From Glycomyces sp. NRRL B-16210 (GTDB lineage: Bacteria > Actinomycetota > Actinomycetes > Mycobacteriales > Micromonosporaceae): a stretch of 64,000 bases of DNA. The translations under genes were made by a program, and so were the position numbers. The stretch spans positions 186,001 to 250,000 of the forward strand of contig NZ_JOGR01000002.1 in the NCBI RefSeq assembly GCF_000719515.1, read 5' to 3'. This document shows, piece by piece, positions 27,263-35,077 of the stretch. Numbering within the stretch: position 1 is the stretch's first letter; each line of letters begins with the position of its first letter. The notes under the pieces are model-generated. The model was not told where the DNA came from and searched no databases. It saw only the letters and a list, made by a program, of their open reading frames with translations.

Positions 27263-28218
27263 ACGACGCGACCGGCCCGGACCCCGACGCGGTCCTGGTC
27301 ATCGGCGAGACGCTCATCGACCTCGTGACCACTGCGGACGACGTGCGCGAGATGCCCGGCGGCAGTCCCGCCAACGTCGCGGTCGCCCTCGGGCGCCTCG
27401 GCCGCTCGCCGGTGCTCGCCACGACCCTCGCCGACGACGCGCACGGCGACGCCGCCCGGCGCTGGCTCAAGGCCTCCGGGGTCGCGGTCCTCGCGCGGCC
27501 CCGGGCGTCCGGCCGGACCTCGACCGCCGCCGTGCGCCTCGCCGAGGACGGTTCCGCCGCCTATGAATTCGACCTGACCTGGGACCTCGACGCGGCGACG
27601 CTCGCCGAGGCCGACGCCGATCCGGCGGTGGTGCACGCGGGTTCGATCGCGACGGTGCTCGACCCCGGCGCGGCCGTAGTCGAAGAGGCGCTGCTGGCCG
27701 CGCGCGGCCGGGCCCTGGTCACCTTCGACCCCAACGCGAGGCCGGCGATCACCCCGGACCGCGACGCGGTGCTCCCGCGCGTGGAGCGACTGGTCGCCGC
27801 GAGCGATGTCGTCAAAGTGTCCGAAGAGGACATTCAGTGGTACCGGCCCGGCGTCGATCCCCTTGAGGTCGCCCGGACCTGGGCCGCTTCGGGACCGATC
27901 CTGGTCGTGGTTACCCGCGGCGGCGAGGGCAGCGTCCTCGTCCGAGGCGACGAGACCCTCACCGTCCCCGAGGTCCCCGTGACCGTGGCGGACACGATCG
28001 GCGCCGGCGATACCTTCATGGGTGCGCTCATCGACGCCCTGGTGAGCCTGGGCGCGCACGGCGAATCGGCCCGCGAAGCCCTGGCGGCCCTGTCAATGGA
28101 GCAGTTGCGCTGGGCCGCTTCATGGTCGGCGCACGCCGCGGCGGTCACCGTCTCCCGACCGGGAGCCGACCCGCCGACCCGCGCCGAACTCGTAGGCGCC
28201 CCCTGCTTCAGGAACTGA
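27259..28218 (+). CDS. PfkB-family sugar kinase, probably fructokinase
   Basis: A 319-residue ribokinase-fold kinase with both PfkB signatures: GGSPANVAVALGRLG near 34-48 and DTIGAGDTF (245-253) with catalytic base Asp251. The N-terminus VLVIGETLIDLV is usual for fructokinases. In this operon it would phosphorylate the fructose released by the isomerase, feeding glycolysis. It overlaps the isomerase gene by ATGA and is the last gene before a strong terminator. Other PfkB sugars cannot be excluded. Confidence 0.87.
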   Translation: MNDATGPDPDAVLVIGETLIDLVTTADDVREMPGGSPANVAVALGRLGRSPVLATTLADDAHGDAARRWLKASGVAVLARPRASGRTSTAAVRLAEDGSAAYEFDLTWDLDAATLAEADADPAVVHAGSIATVLDPGAAVVEEALLAARGRALVTFDPNARPAITPDRDAVLPRVERLVAASDVVKVSEEDIQWYRPGVDPLEVARTWAASGPILVVVTRGGEGSVLVRGDETLTVPEVPVTVADTIGAGDTFMGALIDALVSLGAHGESAREALAALSMEQLRWAASWSAHAAAVTVSRPGADPPTRAELVGAPCFRN

Positions 28219-28371
28219 ACCCGCCGAGACGCGGCCCCGGGCCGAACTCCTCGGCATTTGTGCCCCGGAACCTGAGACCGCCCGTAATCGCTCGGCCGCC
28301 GAGACGCGGTTCGGGGCCGCGACGGTGCTCCATCTCCTTCGTGCCGCCCTCGGAAGTCCGCAGAGCAGAAA

Positions 28372-28407
28372 CGGGCCGGTCGAGGTCCACCTACCTCGAC
28401 CGGCCCG
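28372..28407 (+). terminator. Terminator of the galactomannan operon
   Basis: A perfect 15-bp stem (28372-28386 and 28393-28407) with a 6-base loop lies about 150 bases downstream of the kinase gene. The leader before it holds a short direct repeat (CCGCCGAGACGCGG near 28222 and again near 28297) and no gene. Confidence 0.75.
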
Positions 28408-28500
28408 CTGAAGGCACCTGCCGTCCGGGGGTGCGGCGGGCCTCTCATCCTCCGCGGACCGCCCGAGGTCCAGTCGCCGGGCTGCGGAGCGTCTTGGGGC

Positions 28501-28836
28501 TCAATGGATGTCGGGCTCGGCGATCAGCTTCTGGACCTCCTGCATGATCCAGCCGCACCACTGGTCGCCGTCCCACGCGCGGTACCAGGCGGGAGCGTCG
28601 TCGGGATCGTCGGTGAACCGGCAGCACTCCTGCGCACCCGCGCCGTCGTCCACGTCGAGGAGGTATTCGACCACCTTGCGCGCGCGGGCCGGGAACGTGT
28701 CGAGCCGGTAGAGGGTGAACACGGCCGGGCCTCTGCGGAAGTCGCCGAGGTAGCCGTCCACGCCCGGCTTCCCGTCTGAGCGGAAGTTGTACGGGTCCTC
28801 GTCGGGGAGGGTCGAACCGGTTGCGCGGCTAGCCAT
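28501..28836 (-). CDS. Small protein of unknown function
   Basis: A 111-residue soluble protein, acidic overall, with three Cys (ECCRF and QWCGWIM) and several Trp near the C-terminus. I do not recognise a family. Its ATG overlaps the stop of the preceding small gene by eight bases, so the two form a coupled pair. The pair is divergent from an XRE/DUF397 regulator pair, suggesting it is the regulated output of that module. Confidence 0.65.
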   Translation of the reverse strand: MASRATGSTLPDEDPYNFRSDGKPGVDGYLGDFRRGPAVFTLYRLDTFPARARKVVEYLLDVDDGAGAQECCRFTDDPDDAPAWYRAWDGDQWCGWIMQEVQKLIAEPDIH

Positions 28837-29170
28837 TGCAGTACCGCACCGAGCCGGAGTCCGGGACCGGAGCCGAGGCGGTGATCCGGTGGCCGGAGTA
28901 GACGGTCCGGAACGCCTGCTCCTCGATCCAGATCTTCGAGTGCGGCTTGAGTCCGGCCCAGTACCGGCCCCAGGTCGCCTTCAGCTCACCGGAGTTGAGC
29001 CCGGAGACCACCAGCACCACATCGTCGCCGCGCTCACCGGTGAGCACCTGGAACGAGTCCGGAGCGTTGGCGCTCGAAGCGCGGACCGTATAGGTCCGGT
29101 AGTCGTCGCGGAAGGTCCCTCGTTCGAGAGGGTTTCGGCCGGAGTTCCCGGCCGCATTCGGGTAGTTCAT
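28829..29170 (-). CDS. Small protein of unknown function, first gene of a pair
   Basis: A 113-residue soluble protein with no signal peptide or membrane segment and a probable alpha/beta fold (repeated short strands such as DVVLVVSGL and SKIWIEEQAFRTVY). I do not recognise a family. GGAGG lies seven bases upstream of the ATG, supporting the start. A palindromic hairpin (29190-29207) lies in the leader and may be an operator. It is coupled to the 111-residue gene downstream. Confidence 0.65.
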   Translation of the reverse strand: MNYPNAAGNSGRNPLERGTFRDDYRTYTVRASSANAPDSFQVLTGERGDDVVLVVSGLNSGELKATWGRYWAGLKPHSKIWIEEQAFRTVYSGHRITASAPVPDSGSVRYCNG

Positions 29171-29189
29171 CTCGCACCTCCATTGCAGA

Positions 29190-29207
29190 CTGTCGGATAG
29201 CCGACAG
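29190..29207 (-). promoter_or_regulatory. Inverted repeat in leader of the small gene pair
   Basis: CTGTCGG (29190-29196) and CCGACAG (29201-29207) form a perfect palindrome with a 4-base centre, 20 bases upstream of the ATG of the 113-residue gene. It could be an operator for the neighbouring XRE protein or an mRNA hairpin close to the ribosome site. Confidence 0.5.
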
Positions 29208-29380
29208 GTTTTCGCCCGGGGATCGCAATGGTCGTCGGGAGGCGCGATCCCCGGGCTTCCCCACCGCTCGCGAGTCGTGCAAGCGAACCCGCGATGAATC
29301 GAATCTAAGCGCTGAACTCGGCAGGTAGAAGCGCCGACACGAGAGCACTTTTTGCAGGTAAGGAGGCTGCGCAAGAATTG

Positions 29381-29410
29381 CCGGAAAGTTTTGCGCCCCA
29401 AACTTTCCGG
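29381..29410 (+). promoter_or_regulatory. 11-bp inverted repeat upstream of the XRE gene
   Basis: CCGGAAAGTTT (29381-29391) and AAACTTTCCGG (29400-29410) are exact inverse copies separated by eight bases, about 85 bases upstream of the XRE start. The size and symmetry suit a dimeric regulator site; the XRE protein itself is the likely binder. Confidence 0.55.
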
Positions 29411-29494
29411 TTGCCGGTCCCTATTGCGTCGGATAAAGAGGCACGTGTACCGTTTGATTACAGTCCGTTCCCACCAACGAACTCCGGAGGACCG

Positions 29495-30298
29495 ATGCCT
29501 CTTTCAAGAGTCGCGGAATGGTATGTCCTCGCAGACCTCCAAGCGCTCTGCAAAGAATCCGACCTGACCTACGCCCAGATCGGCGTTGCGCTGGGAGTGA
29601 GTGCACGTACGGTCCAGAACTATGTCTCCGGTGAGACCCGCCCCAAAGCGGGCATGGCCGCGCAGTTCGCGGAGATTTGCGGAGCCAGCAAGAAGCGCAT
29701 CGACTTCCTCATTCATGTGATCAGCCAACTGGACAGCGGCATGATCGTGTCAGATCTGAGCAAGCGAAACATTCTCATTGTCGAACATGCCGAGGCCGCT
29801 TCCGGCGAGATCTGGAAGTGGGAGAACGTGTACATACCGGGACCGTTCCAAATCGAGCGCTACCACATGGAGTTGCTACCTGAGCCATCGAAGAACCCGG
29901 TGCGGAACTGGAACCGCAAACACCGCCGATTCATGACCATCAGCAGGCGGGACCCGGCTCCGGTCATGAACATCCTCATGAATGCCAATGTCCTTCGGCA
30001 GATTCGCGACTGGGATGGAGCTGAGGATCAGTTCAACCACCTGCTCGAAGTCGATCAGTGGCCGAACTGCGAGATTCGGCTCCTCGACGGCTTGCACTAC
30101 GGTGCCGAGCACGAATTTACGGTCTATCTCCCCGGTGGAAACCCCAAAGCGCCACCACCGTTCGTCTATGTCGAGTCGATCGATCAGAGCCGACACATCG
30201 AGGATGCGGGGAAGTTCGGCTTGTATCATGGCCTAGTCAAGAGGATGTGGTCGTCTGGCCAACGAATTGGAGGGCGTCTCGATGACTGGATACGGTAG
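29495..30298 (+). CDS. XRE-family regulator with DUF5753-like C-terminus
   Basis: A 267-residue protein with an N-terminal helix-turn-helix (about 18-56, YAQIGVALGVSARTVQNYVSG) and a long C-terminal part ending in the segment FVYVESIDQS and LVKRMWSSGQRIG, typical of the actinomycete XRE/DUF5753 proteins that pair with DUF397 proteins. CGGAGG precedes the ATG at 29495. Codon use is less G/C-biased than in the metabolic genes nearby, which hints at horizontal transfer. Its 3' end overlaps the DUF397 start by 17 bases. Confidence 0.85.
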   Translation: MPLSRVAEWYVLADLQALCKESDLTYAQIGVALGVSARTVQNYVSGETRPKAGMAAQFAEICGASKKRIDFLIHVISQLDSGMIVSDLSKRNILIVEHAEAASGEIWKWENVYIPGPFQIERYHMELLPEPSKNPVRNWNRKHRRFMTISRRDPAPVMNILMNANVLRQIRDWDGAEDQFNHLLEVDQWPNCEIRLLDGLHYGAEHEFTVYLPGGNPKAPPPFVYVESIDQSRHIEDAGKFGLYHGLVKRMWSSGQRIGGRLDDWIR

Positions 30299-30674
30299 CT
30301 GGCGCAAGAGCACCAGGAGTGGCAGCGGTGACGACAGCGACTGCGTCGAAGCTCGTCAGCAGGCAGGGGAGTTCCAGGTGCGGGACTCCAAGCTCGGCCA
30401 TGATTCCCCGATTTTCGACCTCGCCTCGACCGACTTCAAGGCGCTGCTGAGCGCCGCCGAGTTAGTCCCGAACGAACTCGAAGGCCGCCGTCGCGATCGC
30501 GACGGCGGCCTTTTCGGTGGTCAGCCGTTGAGGTGTTCGAGGAGGAGCCGGTTGACCGCCTCGGCCTGCTCGGTGGAGGCGATATGCGCCGCGCCCTCCA
30601 CGGCCGCGATGCGGCAGTCGCGAATGCCCGCTTCGAGCACCCGCGCATCCGCCTCGGTGGCGACCGTGTCCTGA
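30282..30674 (+). CDS. DUF397 protein, apparently extended by loss of its stop codon
   Basis: The first 60 residues are a standard DUF397 protein (WRKSTRSGSGDDSDCVEA, then FQVRDSK and FKALLSAAE). Family members end there. Here the frame continues for 70 more codons, through the terminator at 30481 and antisense into the neighbouring hydrolase gene. The bases GAGTTAG at 30459-30465 would read GAG-TAG if one T were absent, giving a normal 60-residue protein. Either a one-base insertion (natural or sequencing) removed the stop, or the extension is real. The start is ATG at 30282 with GGAGGG upstream. It probably acts with the XRE protein. Confidence 0.7.
   Translation: MTGYGSWRKSTRSGSGDDSDCVEARQQAGEFQVRDSKLGHDSPIFDLASTDFKALLSAAELVPNELEGRRRDRDGGLFGGQPLRCSRRSRLTASACSVEAICAAPSTAAMRQSRMPASSTRASASVATVS
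30481..30514 (+). terminator. Terminator of the XRE/DUF397 unit
   Basis: A perfect 32-base palindrome (30481-30512) is followed by T residues to 30514. It lies 16 bases after the position where the DUF397 stop would be expected, which supports the idea that the gene originally ended there. Confidence 0.85.
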
Positions 30675-31279
30675 TCGCCGTAGAGCACGAGCGCGGGCGC
30701 CTCGATGTCTCCGAGCTCGTCGCGCAGATCCGTTTCCGCCAGCGCCCGGCAGCACGCCGTGTACCCGAGCGGGTCGCACGCGGCGATGTCGCGGCGGAAG
30801 CGTTTGACGATGTCCGGGTGCTCGCTGTGGAACCGGTCGGTGAACCACCGCCGTGTCGCGGTCTCGGCCACCGCGGCCATACCCCGGGTGCGGACCAGTT
30901 TCACCCGCTCGGCCCAGTACGCCGGGGAGCCGGGCTTGACAGCAGTTCCGATGACCGCGATCCGATCCGTCCGCTCCCGATGGCGCGCCGCGAAATCGAG
31001 CACCGTCGCACCGCCGAGTGAGATCCCCACCAGGTGCGCGCGTTCGACTTCGAGGTGATCGAGCAGGTCGGCGATGTCGTCGGCGAGGTCCCGGATGTCG
31101 AACGCCCCGCCGCCGGAGCGCGTCCGCCCGTGGCCCCGCGTGTCGTAGCGGACCAACCGAAAACGATCCGCGAGCGCCTCGACCTGCGGGCGCCACATGT
31201 CCTCGGAGGCGCCGAGCGAATGGGAGAAGACGATCGTCTCGGCGCCCTCGCGTCCCCCGACGCTGTGGTGGGGGATCAT
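30521..31279 (-). CDS. Alpha/beta hydrolase, 3-oxoadipate enol-lactonase-like
   Basis: A 252-residue cytoplasmic hydrolase. The oxyanion HSLGAS, nucleophile elbow GISLGG (Ser near 90), acid in YGDQD and catalytic His in EGAAHIAS are all present in the usual order. The N-terminus MIPHHSVGG and overall size resemble PcaD enzymes of the beta-ketoadipate pathway, but no other pca genes are near, so the substrate is uncertain. The ATG at 31277-31279 has only a weak GGCGGC upstream. Its 3' end is overlapped by the abnormal extension of DUF397 on the other strand. Confidence 0.75.
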   Translation of the reverse strand: MIPHHSVGGREGAETIVFSHSLGASEDMWRPQVEALADRFRLVRYDTRGHGRTRSGGGAFDIRDLADDIADLLDHLEVERAHLVGISLGGATVLDFAARHRERTDRIAVIGTAVKPGSPAYWAERVKLVRTRGMAAVAETATRRWFTDRFHSEHPDIVKRFRRDIAACDPLGYTACCRALAETDLRDELGDIEAPALVLYGDQDTVATEADARVLEAGIRDCRIAAVEGAAHIASTEQAEAVNRLLLEHLNG

Positions 31280-31460
31280 GCCGCCGCCCGTGCGGGCGCG
31301 GCGGACCGCTTCGCGACCAGTACGTCCATTCCCGACCTCATGACCGGATCGTAGGCGACCGGGGGCCCGCCCGTGAAGCACATGTGAGCGATCAGCCCCG
31401 AACCGAGACCGCGTCCCGCCTCGCCGCACCTCGCCGCCGGGGGGCTTGCGGGGGTGTCGT

Positions 31461-31477
31461 TCAATTAGGTAAATTGA
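31461..31477 (+). promoter_or_regulatory. Candidate operator upstream of the pectate lyase gene
   Basis: TCAATT (31461-31466) and AATTGA (31472-31477) form a perfect inverted repeat with a 5-base centre, inside an isolated A/T-rich block (about 31458-31495) that is the only plausible promoter region for the lyase. The regulator is unknown. Confidence 0.45.
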
Positions 31478-31566
31478 TGAAACTAAATATCACGACCATC
31501 TATACGTGTTCGCCGGGAGGCGGATCGCGGTCGTGGTGCCACCCCCTTTCTAGGAGCGGATGAGTC

Positions 31567-33036
31567 ATGACCCTCACCATGCCCGACGCGGGAGCGTTCC
31601 CGCGGGCCATTCCCAGGCGCTCGCGCCGCCTGATCCTCGCGCTGGCGGTGATCGCGGTCGGCTCGCTCGTGGCCGCCTCGCTGAGCGTCTGGAACAGCGC
31701 CAAGGCCAGCGCCTTCGAGGTCGGCACCTGGTACAACGTCGAGTCTCGACACTCCGGGATGGTCCTCGGCGTCCGGGCGGCCTCGACCGAGAACGGCGCC
31801 GAACTGGTCCAGTGGACCAGCAACGGCTCCTACGACCAGCAGTTCCGGCTCCTGGACGCGGGCGGCGGCTACTACCGTGTTCAGGCCCGGCACTCGAACA
31901 AGGTCGTGGACGTCAAGGACTTCTCGGCCGCCGACGGCGCGACCGTCCAGCAGTGGAACGACGTGAACAGCACTAACCAGCAGTGGCGGGTCGAGGAGAG
32001 CGGCGGCTACGTCACCTTCGTCAACCGCAGCTCCGGCAAGGCGCTCGACGTCTGGGAGTGGTCGACCGCCAGGGGCGCCAGGATCTCCCAGTACACCCCG
32101 ACCGGCGGCGCGAACCAGCAGTGGCGCCTCGTCCAGGCCGGGGACGTGCCCCCGGGCGTCGACGCCCTCGAAGGCTTCGGCCAGGGCACCACCGGCGGCG
32201 AGGGCGGCACCACCGTCACCGTCACCACCCAGGCCGACCTGGAGAACTACGCCAACGCCTCGGGCGCGTACGTCATCAAGGTCGCGGGCACGATCAACAT
32301 CAGCCCCAAGGGCAAAGAGGTCCGCGTCGGCTCGGACAAGACCATCATCGGCGTCGGGACCTCCGGCCAGATCGTCGGCGGCGGGTTCTTCCTCGGCGAG
32401 GGCACGAACAACGTGATCATCAGGAACCTCACGATCCGCGACACGCTCATGCCCGAGGACGACCCGGACGACAAGGACTTCGACTACGACGCGATCCAGA
32501 TGGACACGGCCAGCAACGTCTGGATCGACCACAACCGCATCTACAACATGAACGACGGCCTCATCGACTCCCGCAAGGACACCACGAACCTCACCGTCTC
32601 GTGGAACGAGATGGGCCCGAACAACAAGTCCTTCGGCATCGGCTGGACCGACAACGTCACGTCGCGGATCACCATCCACCACAACTGGATCCACGGCACC
32701 AACCAGCGCAACCCCAGCACCGACAACGTCGCCTACGCCCACATGTACAACAACTACCTCCAGGACATCACCGGATACGGCAACTACTCCCGCGGCTACA
32801 CCAAGATGGTCCTGGAGAACTCCTACTTCCAGAACGTCAGGAACCCCTACTACCCGGACCCGACCGCGGAGCTGCGCCAGAGCGGGAGCATCTGCGTCTC
32901 GTGCAGCGGCGACCAGTCGACCCGCGGGTCGGCCTTCAACCCGTCGGACTTCTACGACTACACGCTGCACCCGGCCTCCGAAGTGCCCGCCCTGCTCGCG
33001 GCCTACGCCGGGCCGCAGGCCTGGCTCGGCCTCTGA
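31567..33036 (+). CDS. Secreted pectate lyase (PL1) with ricin-type lectin module
   Basis: A 489-residue extracellular enzyme cleaving polygalacturonate by beta-elimination. A signal or anchor segment (about 18-48) is followed by a ricin B-type beta-trefoil/CBM13 module (about 52-195) with three QxW-like repeats (QQFRL, NQQWRV, NQQWRL), then the PL1 parallel beta-helix (about 205-485). Calcium and substrate motifs include WIDHNRIYNMNDGLID and IHHNWIHGTNQRNP, the latter with the conserved Arg. AGGAG lies about 10 bases before ATG. A long terminator follows. It fits a plant-litter lifestyle alongside the xylanase. Confidence 0.9.
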   Translation: MTLTMPDAGAFPRAIPRRSRRLILALAVIAVGSLVAASLSVWNSAKASAFEVGTWYNVESRHSGMVLGVRAASTENGAELVQWTSNGSYDQQFRLLDAGGGYYRVQARHSNKVVDVKDFSAADGATVQQWNDVNSTNQQWRVEESGGYVTFVNRSSGKALDVWEWSTARGARISQYTPTGGANQQWRLVQAGDVPPGVDALEGFGQGTTGGEGGTTVTVTTQADLENYANASGAYVIKVAGTINISPKGKEVRVGSDKTIIGVGTSGQIVGGGFFLGEGTNNVIIRNLTIRDTLMPEDDPDDKDFDYDAIQMDTASNVWIDHNRIYNMNDGLIDSRKDTTNLTVSWNEMGPNNKSFGIGWTDNVTSRITIHHNWIHGTNQRNPSTDNVAYAHMYNNYLQDITGYGNYSRGYTKMVLENSYFQNVRNPYYPDPTAELRQSGSICVSCSGDQSTRGSAFNPSDFYDYTLHPASEVPALLAAYAGPQAWLGL

Positions 33037-33063
33037 GCCGCCGGCCCGCCTGAGCCCGCCTCC

Positions 33064-33096
33064 GAGCCCTCGCGCCGACCCGCGGCGCGAGGGCTC
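33064..33096 (+). terminator. Terminator of the pectate lyase gene
   Basis: A perfect 14-bp stem (33064-33077 and 33083-33096) with a 5-base loop, about 30 bases after the stop codon. Confidence 0.8.
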
Positions 33097-33157
33097 GCCC
33101 GCGCCGCAACCGCCGATTCGTATTGCGGGGAGCGGCCGCGTGCGCGAGGCTGAAGCG

Positions 33158-33673
33158 ATGCAAGCACCGCTGACGGACGGCACGATCGCGCTCGCCCCGC
33201 TCGGCCCCGGCGACTTCGCGGCCCACCTCGCGGGCCAGGACGAGGAGCTGGTCCGCTGGCTCGGCGGCGTCCGCTTCACCCCCGAGCAGCTGCGCGTCTA
33301 CCTCGAACGGTGCGCGCTGTGGTGGAACCGCGGCGGGCCGTTCCACAACTTCGGCATCCGCCTCGGCCCCGACCGCACCCTCACCGGGACCGTGGACGTC
33401 CAGGTCGGGCTGTCCTACCTCGCGCCCGGCCAGACCAATCTCGCCTACGGCCTCTACCCGGGCTGGCGCGGCCGCGGCCTGGCCACGCGCGCGGTCGTGC
33501 TCGCGTGCGAGTACGCCCGCGGCCTCGGCTGCGCCGAGGCGGTCATCCGCTGCGAGCCGGCGAACGCCCGCTCGGCGGCGGTCGCCGTCCGCGCCGGCTT
33601 CGCCTTCCGCCAGCAGCGCAGCGAACCGGACGGCACCCTGCTCGACTGGTACGTCCTCGACCTGTTCGCTTGA
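33158..33673 (+). CDS. GNAT-family N-acetyltransferase
   Basis: A 171-residue RimJ/RimL-type acetyltransferase that would use acetyl-CoA. The acetyl-CoA loop is GWRGRGLATRAV (about 107-118), with the following EPANARSAAVAVRAGF segment typical of the fold. I prefer ATG at 33158; a GTG at 33140 with GGGGAG upstream would add six residues. Its stop codon abuts directly the stop codon of the convergent binding-protein gene. Substrate unknown. Confidence 0.75.
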   Translation: MQAPLTDGTIALAPLGPGDFAAHLAGQDEELVRWLGGVRFTPEQLRVYLERCALWWNRGGPFHNFGIRLGPDRTLTGTVDVQVGLSYLAPGQTNLAYGLYPGWRGRGLATRAVVLACEYARGLGCAEAVIRCEPANARSAAVAVRAGFAFRQQRSEPDGTLLDWYVLDLFA

Positions 33674-35077
33674 CTACTTCCCGGCGATCGCCCTGTCCAG
33701 CGCCCGCTGGAGCGCCTTGGGATCGGGATCCCCCTTCGGTCGCAGCCTCGGGTGCAGGTACTCCCGGAAGGCCCGGCTGTACTGCGTGTACCGCTGCACG
33801 GCCGGACGGGTCCCCGGCGGCGGCTGGTCCGGGTCGTGGGTGTCGTCGGGCCGCTTGCCGGTCAGCGCCGCGTACAGCTCCTCGGCGTCCGGACGCGGAC
33901 GCTGAATGCCGTTCACGCACGCGGCCGGCTCCTCCGGTTCGGTCCCGTCGGCCCTGGTGAACGCGTCCCGGTACGGCCCCTCCCGGGTCGCCCCGAACCC
34001 GCCGTCGAACAGCTCCTGCTGGCTATCGGAGTCGGTGAGGAACTCGATGAGCGCCTTGGAGGCCTTGGGCCGCTTCGAGGCGGCGTTCACCGCCAGGCTC
34101 TGGCCGCCGAGCACCGCCCCCGGCATCGGGACCGCGCCGACCTCGAAGTCGAGGCCCGCCTCGCACGAGCGCAGGAACTCGTGGGCCCGGGGCCAATGCC
34201 GCAGGAACGGGGTCAGCCCTGACTGGAACGCCAGGAGCGAGTCGTCCTCGGTGTGCTGCAACGCCTCCGTGAGGACGACCGTGGCCCCGCCGCCCGCGTC
34301 CTCGTACAGGTCGCCGACGAGGCGCCCCAGCGCATCGCCCGCGTCCGAGTCCTCCCCGAAGCGGATCCGCCCGCCCTCGCCGGGACGCACGCCGTTCGCC
34401 AGCAGGTACTCCCACACGTTGACGATGAACCCCTCATAGGACGCCAACTGCATCGCGATGCCGCCCTTGAAGTCGCCGCTCGCGCCGAGGATCTTCCCGA
34501 TGCACTCGCGCAGACCGTCCCAGTCCCGCAGCGACCGAACGTCCTCGGGCCCGACGGTGCCCGTGGCCGGGTCGGTGACCTCCCCTTTGCGGTAGTAGAG
34601 CATCCCCACATCCGTGTTGAACGGCAGCGCGTACAGGTCCCCGTCGTAGCGCCCGGCCTCCAGCGGCGCCGGGAGCAGGTCCTCCGACTCGACCTCCCCG
34701 AGGGCCCGCAGGCGCCCCGCGGCGGCGAACTCGGCGATCCACGGCAGGTCCAGGACCACCGCGTCCACCCCCGTGTCGCCCGATTGGAGCGCGGCATGGA
34801 TCGCGTTGTACTGCAAGTCCGCCACGCCCGGCAGCTCGACGAGCTCCGCCTGGTGGTCCTTGTTCTTGTCGTTCCACTTCTTCACCAGCAGCCGGCGCTG
34901 GCCGTCCGCGGTGTCGTCGCGCCCGCTCAGGATCTTCAGGGGCTCGCCCTTCAGATCCTCCCGCTCCTGCCAGAACTGCCAGGACATCGAGGGGACCATC
35001 CCGGCGAGGCCTCCGGCGACGGCCCCGCCGCCCGCCCAGACCAGGGTCCGGCGCCGCAGTCCCTGCCGCTCATCCAT
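33674..35077 (-). CDS. Extracellular solute-binding-like protein coupled to a VWA gene
   Basis: This 467-residue protein resembles family 1 extracellular solute-binding proteins (segments such as NDKNKDHQAELVELPG, DLPWIAEFAAAGRL and ALPFNTDVGMLYYRKG). The N-terminus RQGLRRRTLVWAGGGAVAGG is a twin-arginine-like signal with a hydrophobic core, and no lipobox Cys is seen. The C-terminus is Pro/Arg-rich and ends in a helical segment. The ATG overlaps the stop of the upstream VWA gene by eight bases. No permease or ATPase genes are present, so it may not serve transport. Role unknown. Confidence 0.7.
   Translation of the reverse strand: MDERQGLRRRTLVWAGGGAVAGGLAGMVPSMSWQFWQEREDLKGEPLKILSGRDDTADGQRRLLVKKWNDKNKDHQAELVELPGVADLQYNAIHAALQSGDTGVDAVVLDLPWIAEFAAAGRLRALGEVESEDLLPAPLEAGRYDGDLYALPFNTDVGMLYYRKGEVTDPATGTVGPEDVRSLRDWDGLRECIGKILGASGDFKGGIAMQLASYEGFIVNVWEYLLANGVRPGEGGRIRFGEDSDAGDALGRLVGDLYEDAGGGATVVLTEALQHTEDDSLLAFQSGLTPFLRHWPRAHEFLRSCEAGLDFEVGAVPMPGAVLGGQSLAVNAASKRPKASKALIEFLTDSDSQQELFDGGFGATREGPYRDAFTRADGTEPEEPAACVNGIQRPRPDAEELYAALTGKRPDDTHDPDQPPPGTRPAVQRYTQYSRAFREYLHPRLRPKGDPDPKALQRALDRAIAGK

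Larger units (their letters stand above)
29171..29494. other. Divergent regulatory region with two inverted repeats
   Basis: About 320 bases between the small gene pair and the XRE gene. It holds the inverted repeats at 29190-29207 and 29381-29410, described separately, and the CGGAGG ribosome site of the XRE gene. It is less G/C-rich than the flanking genes. No further gene is seen. Confidence 0.6.

Noticed and set aside
33674..35077. Solute-binding-like gene considered as part of a sugar ABC importer
   Set aside because: No permease or ATPase gene is adjacent, and it is coupled to a VWA protein instead.
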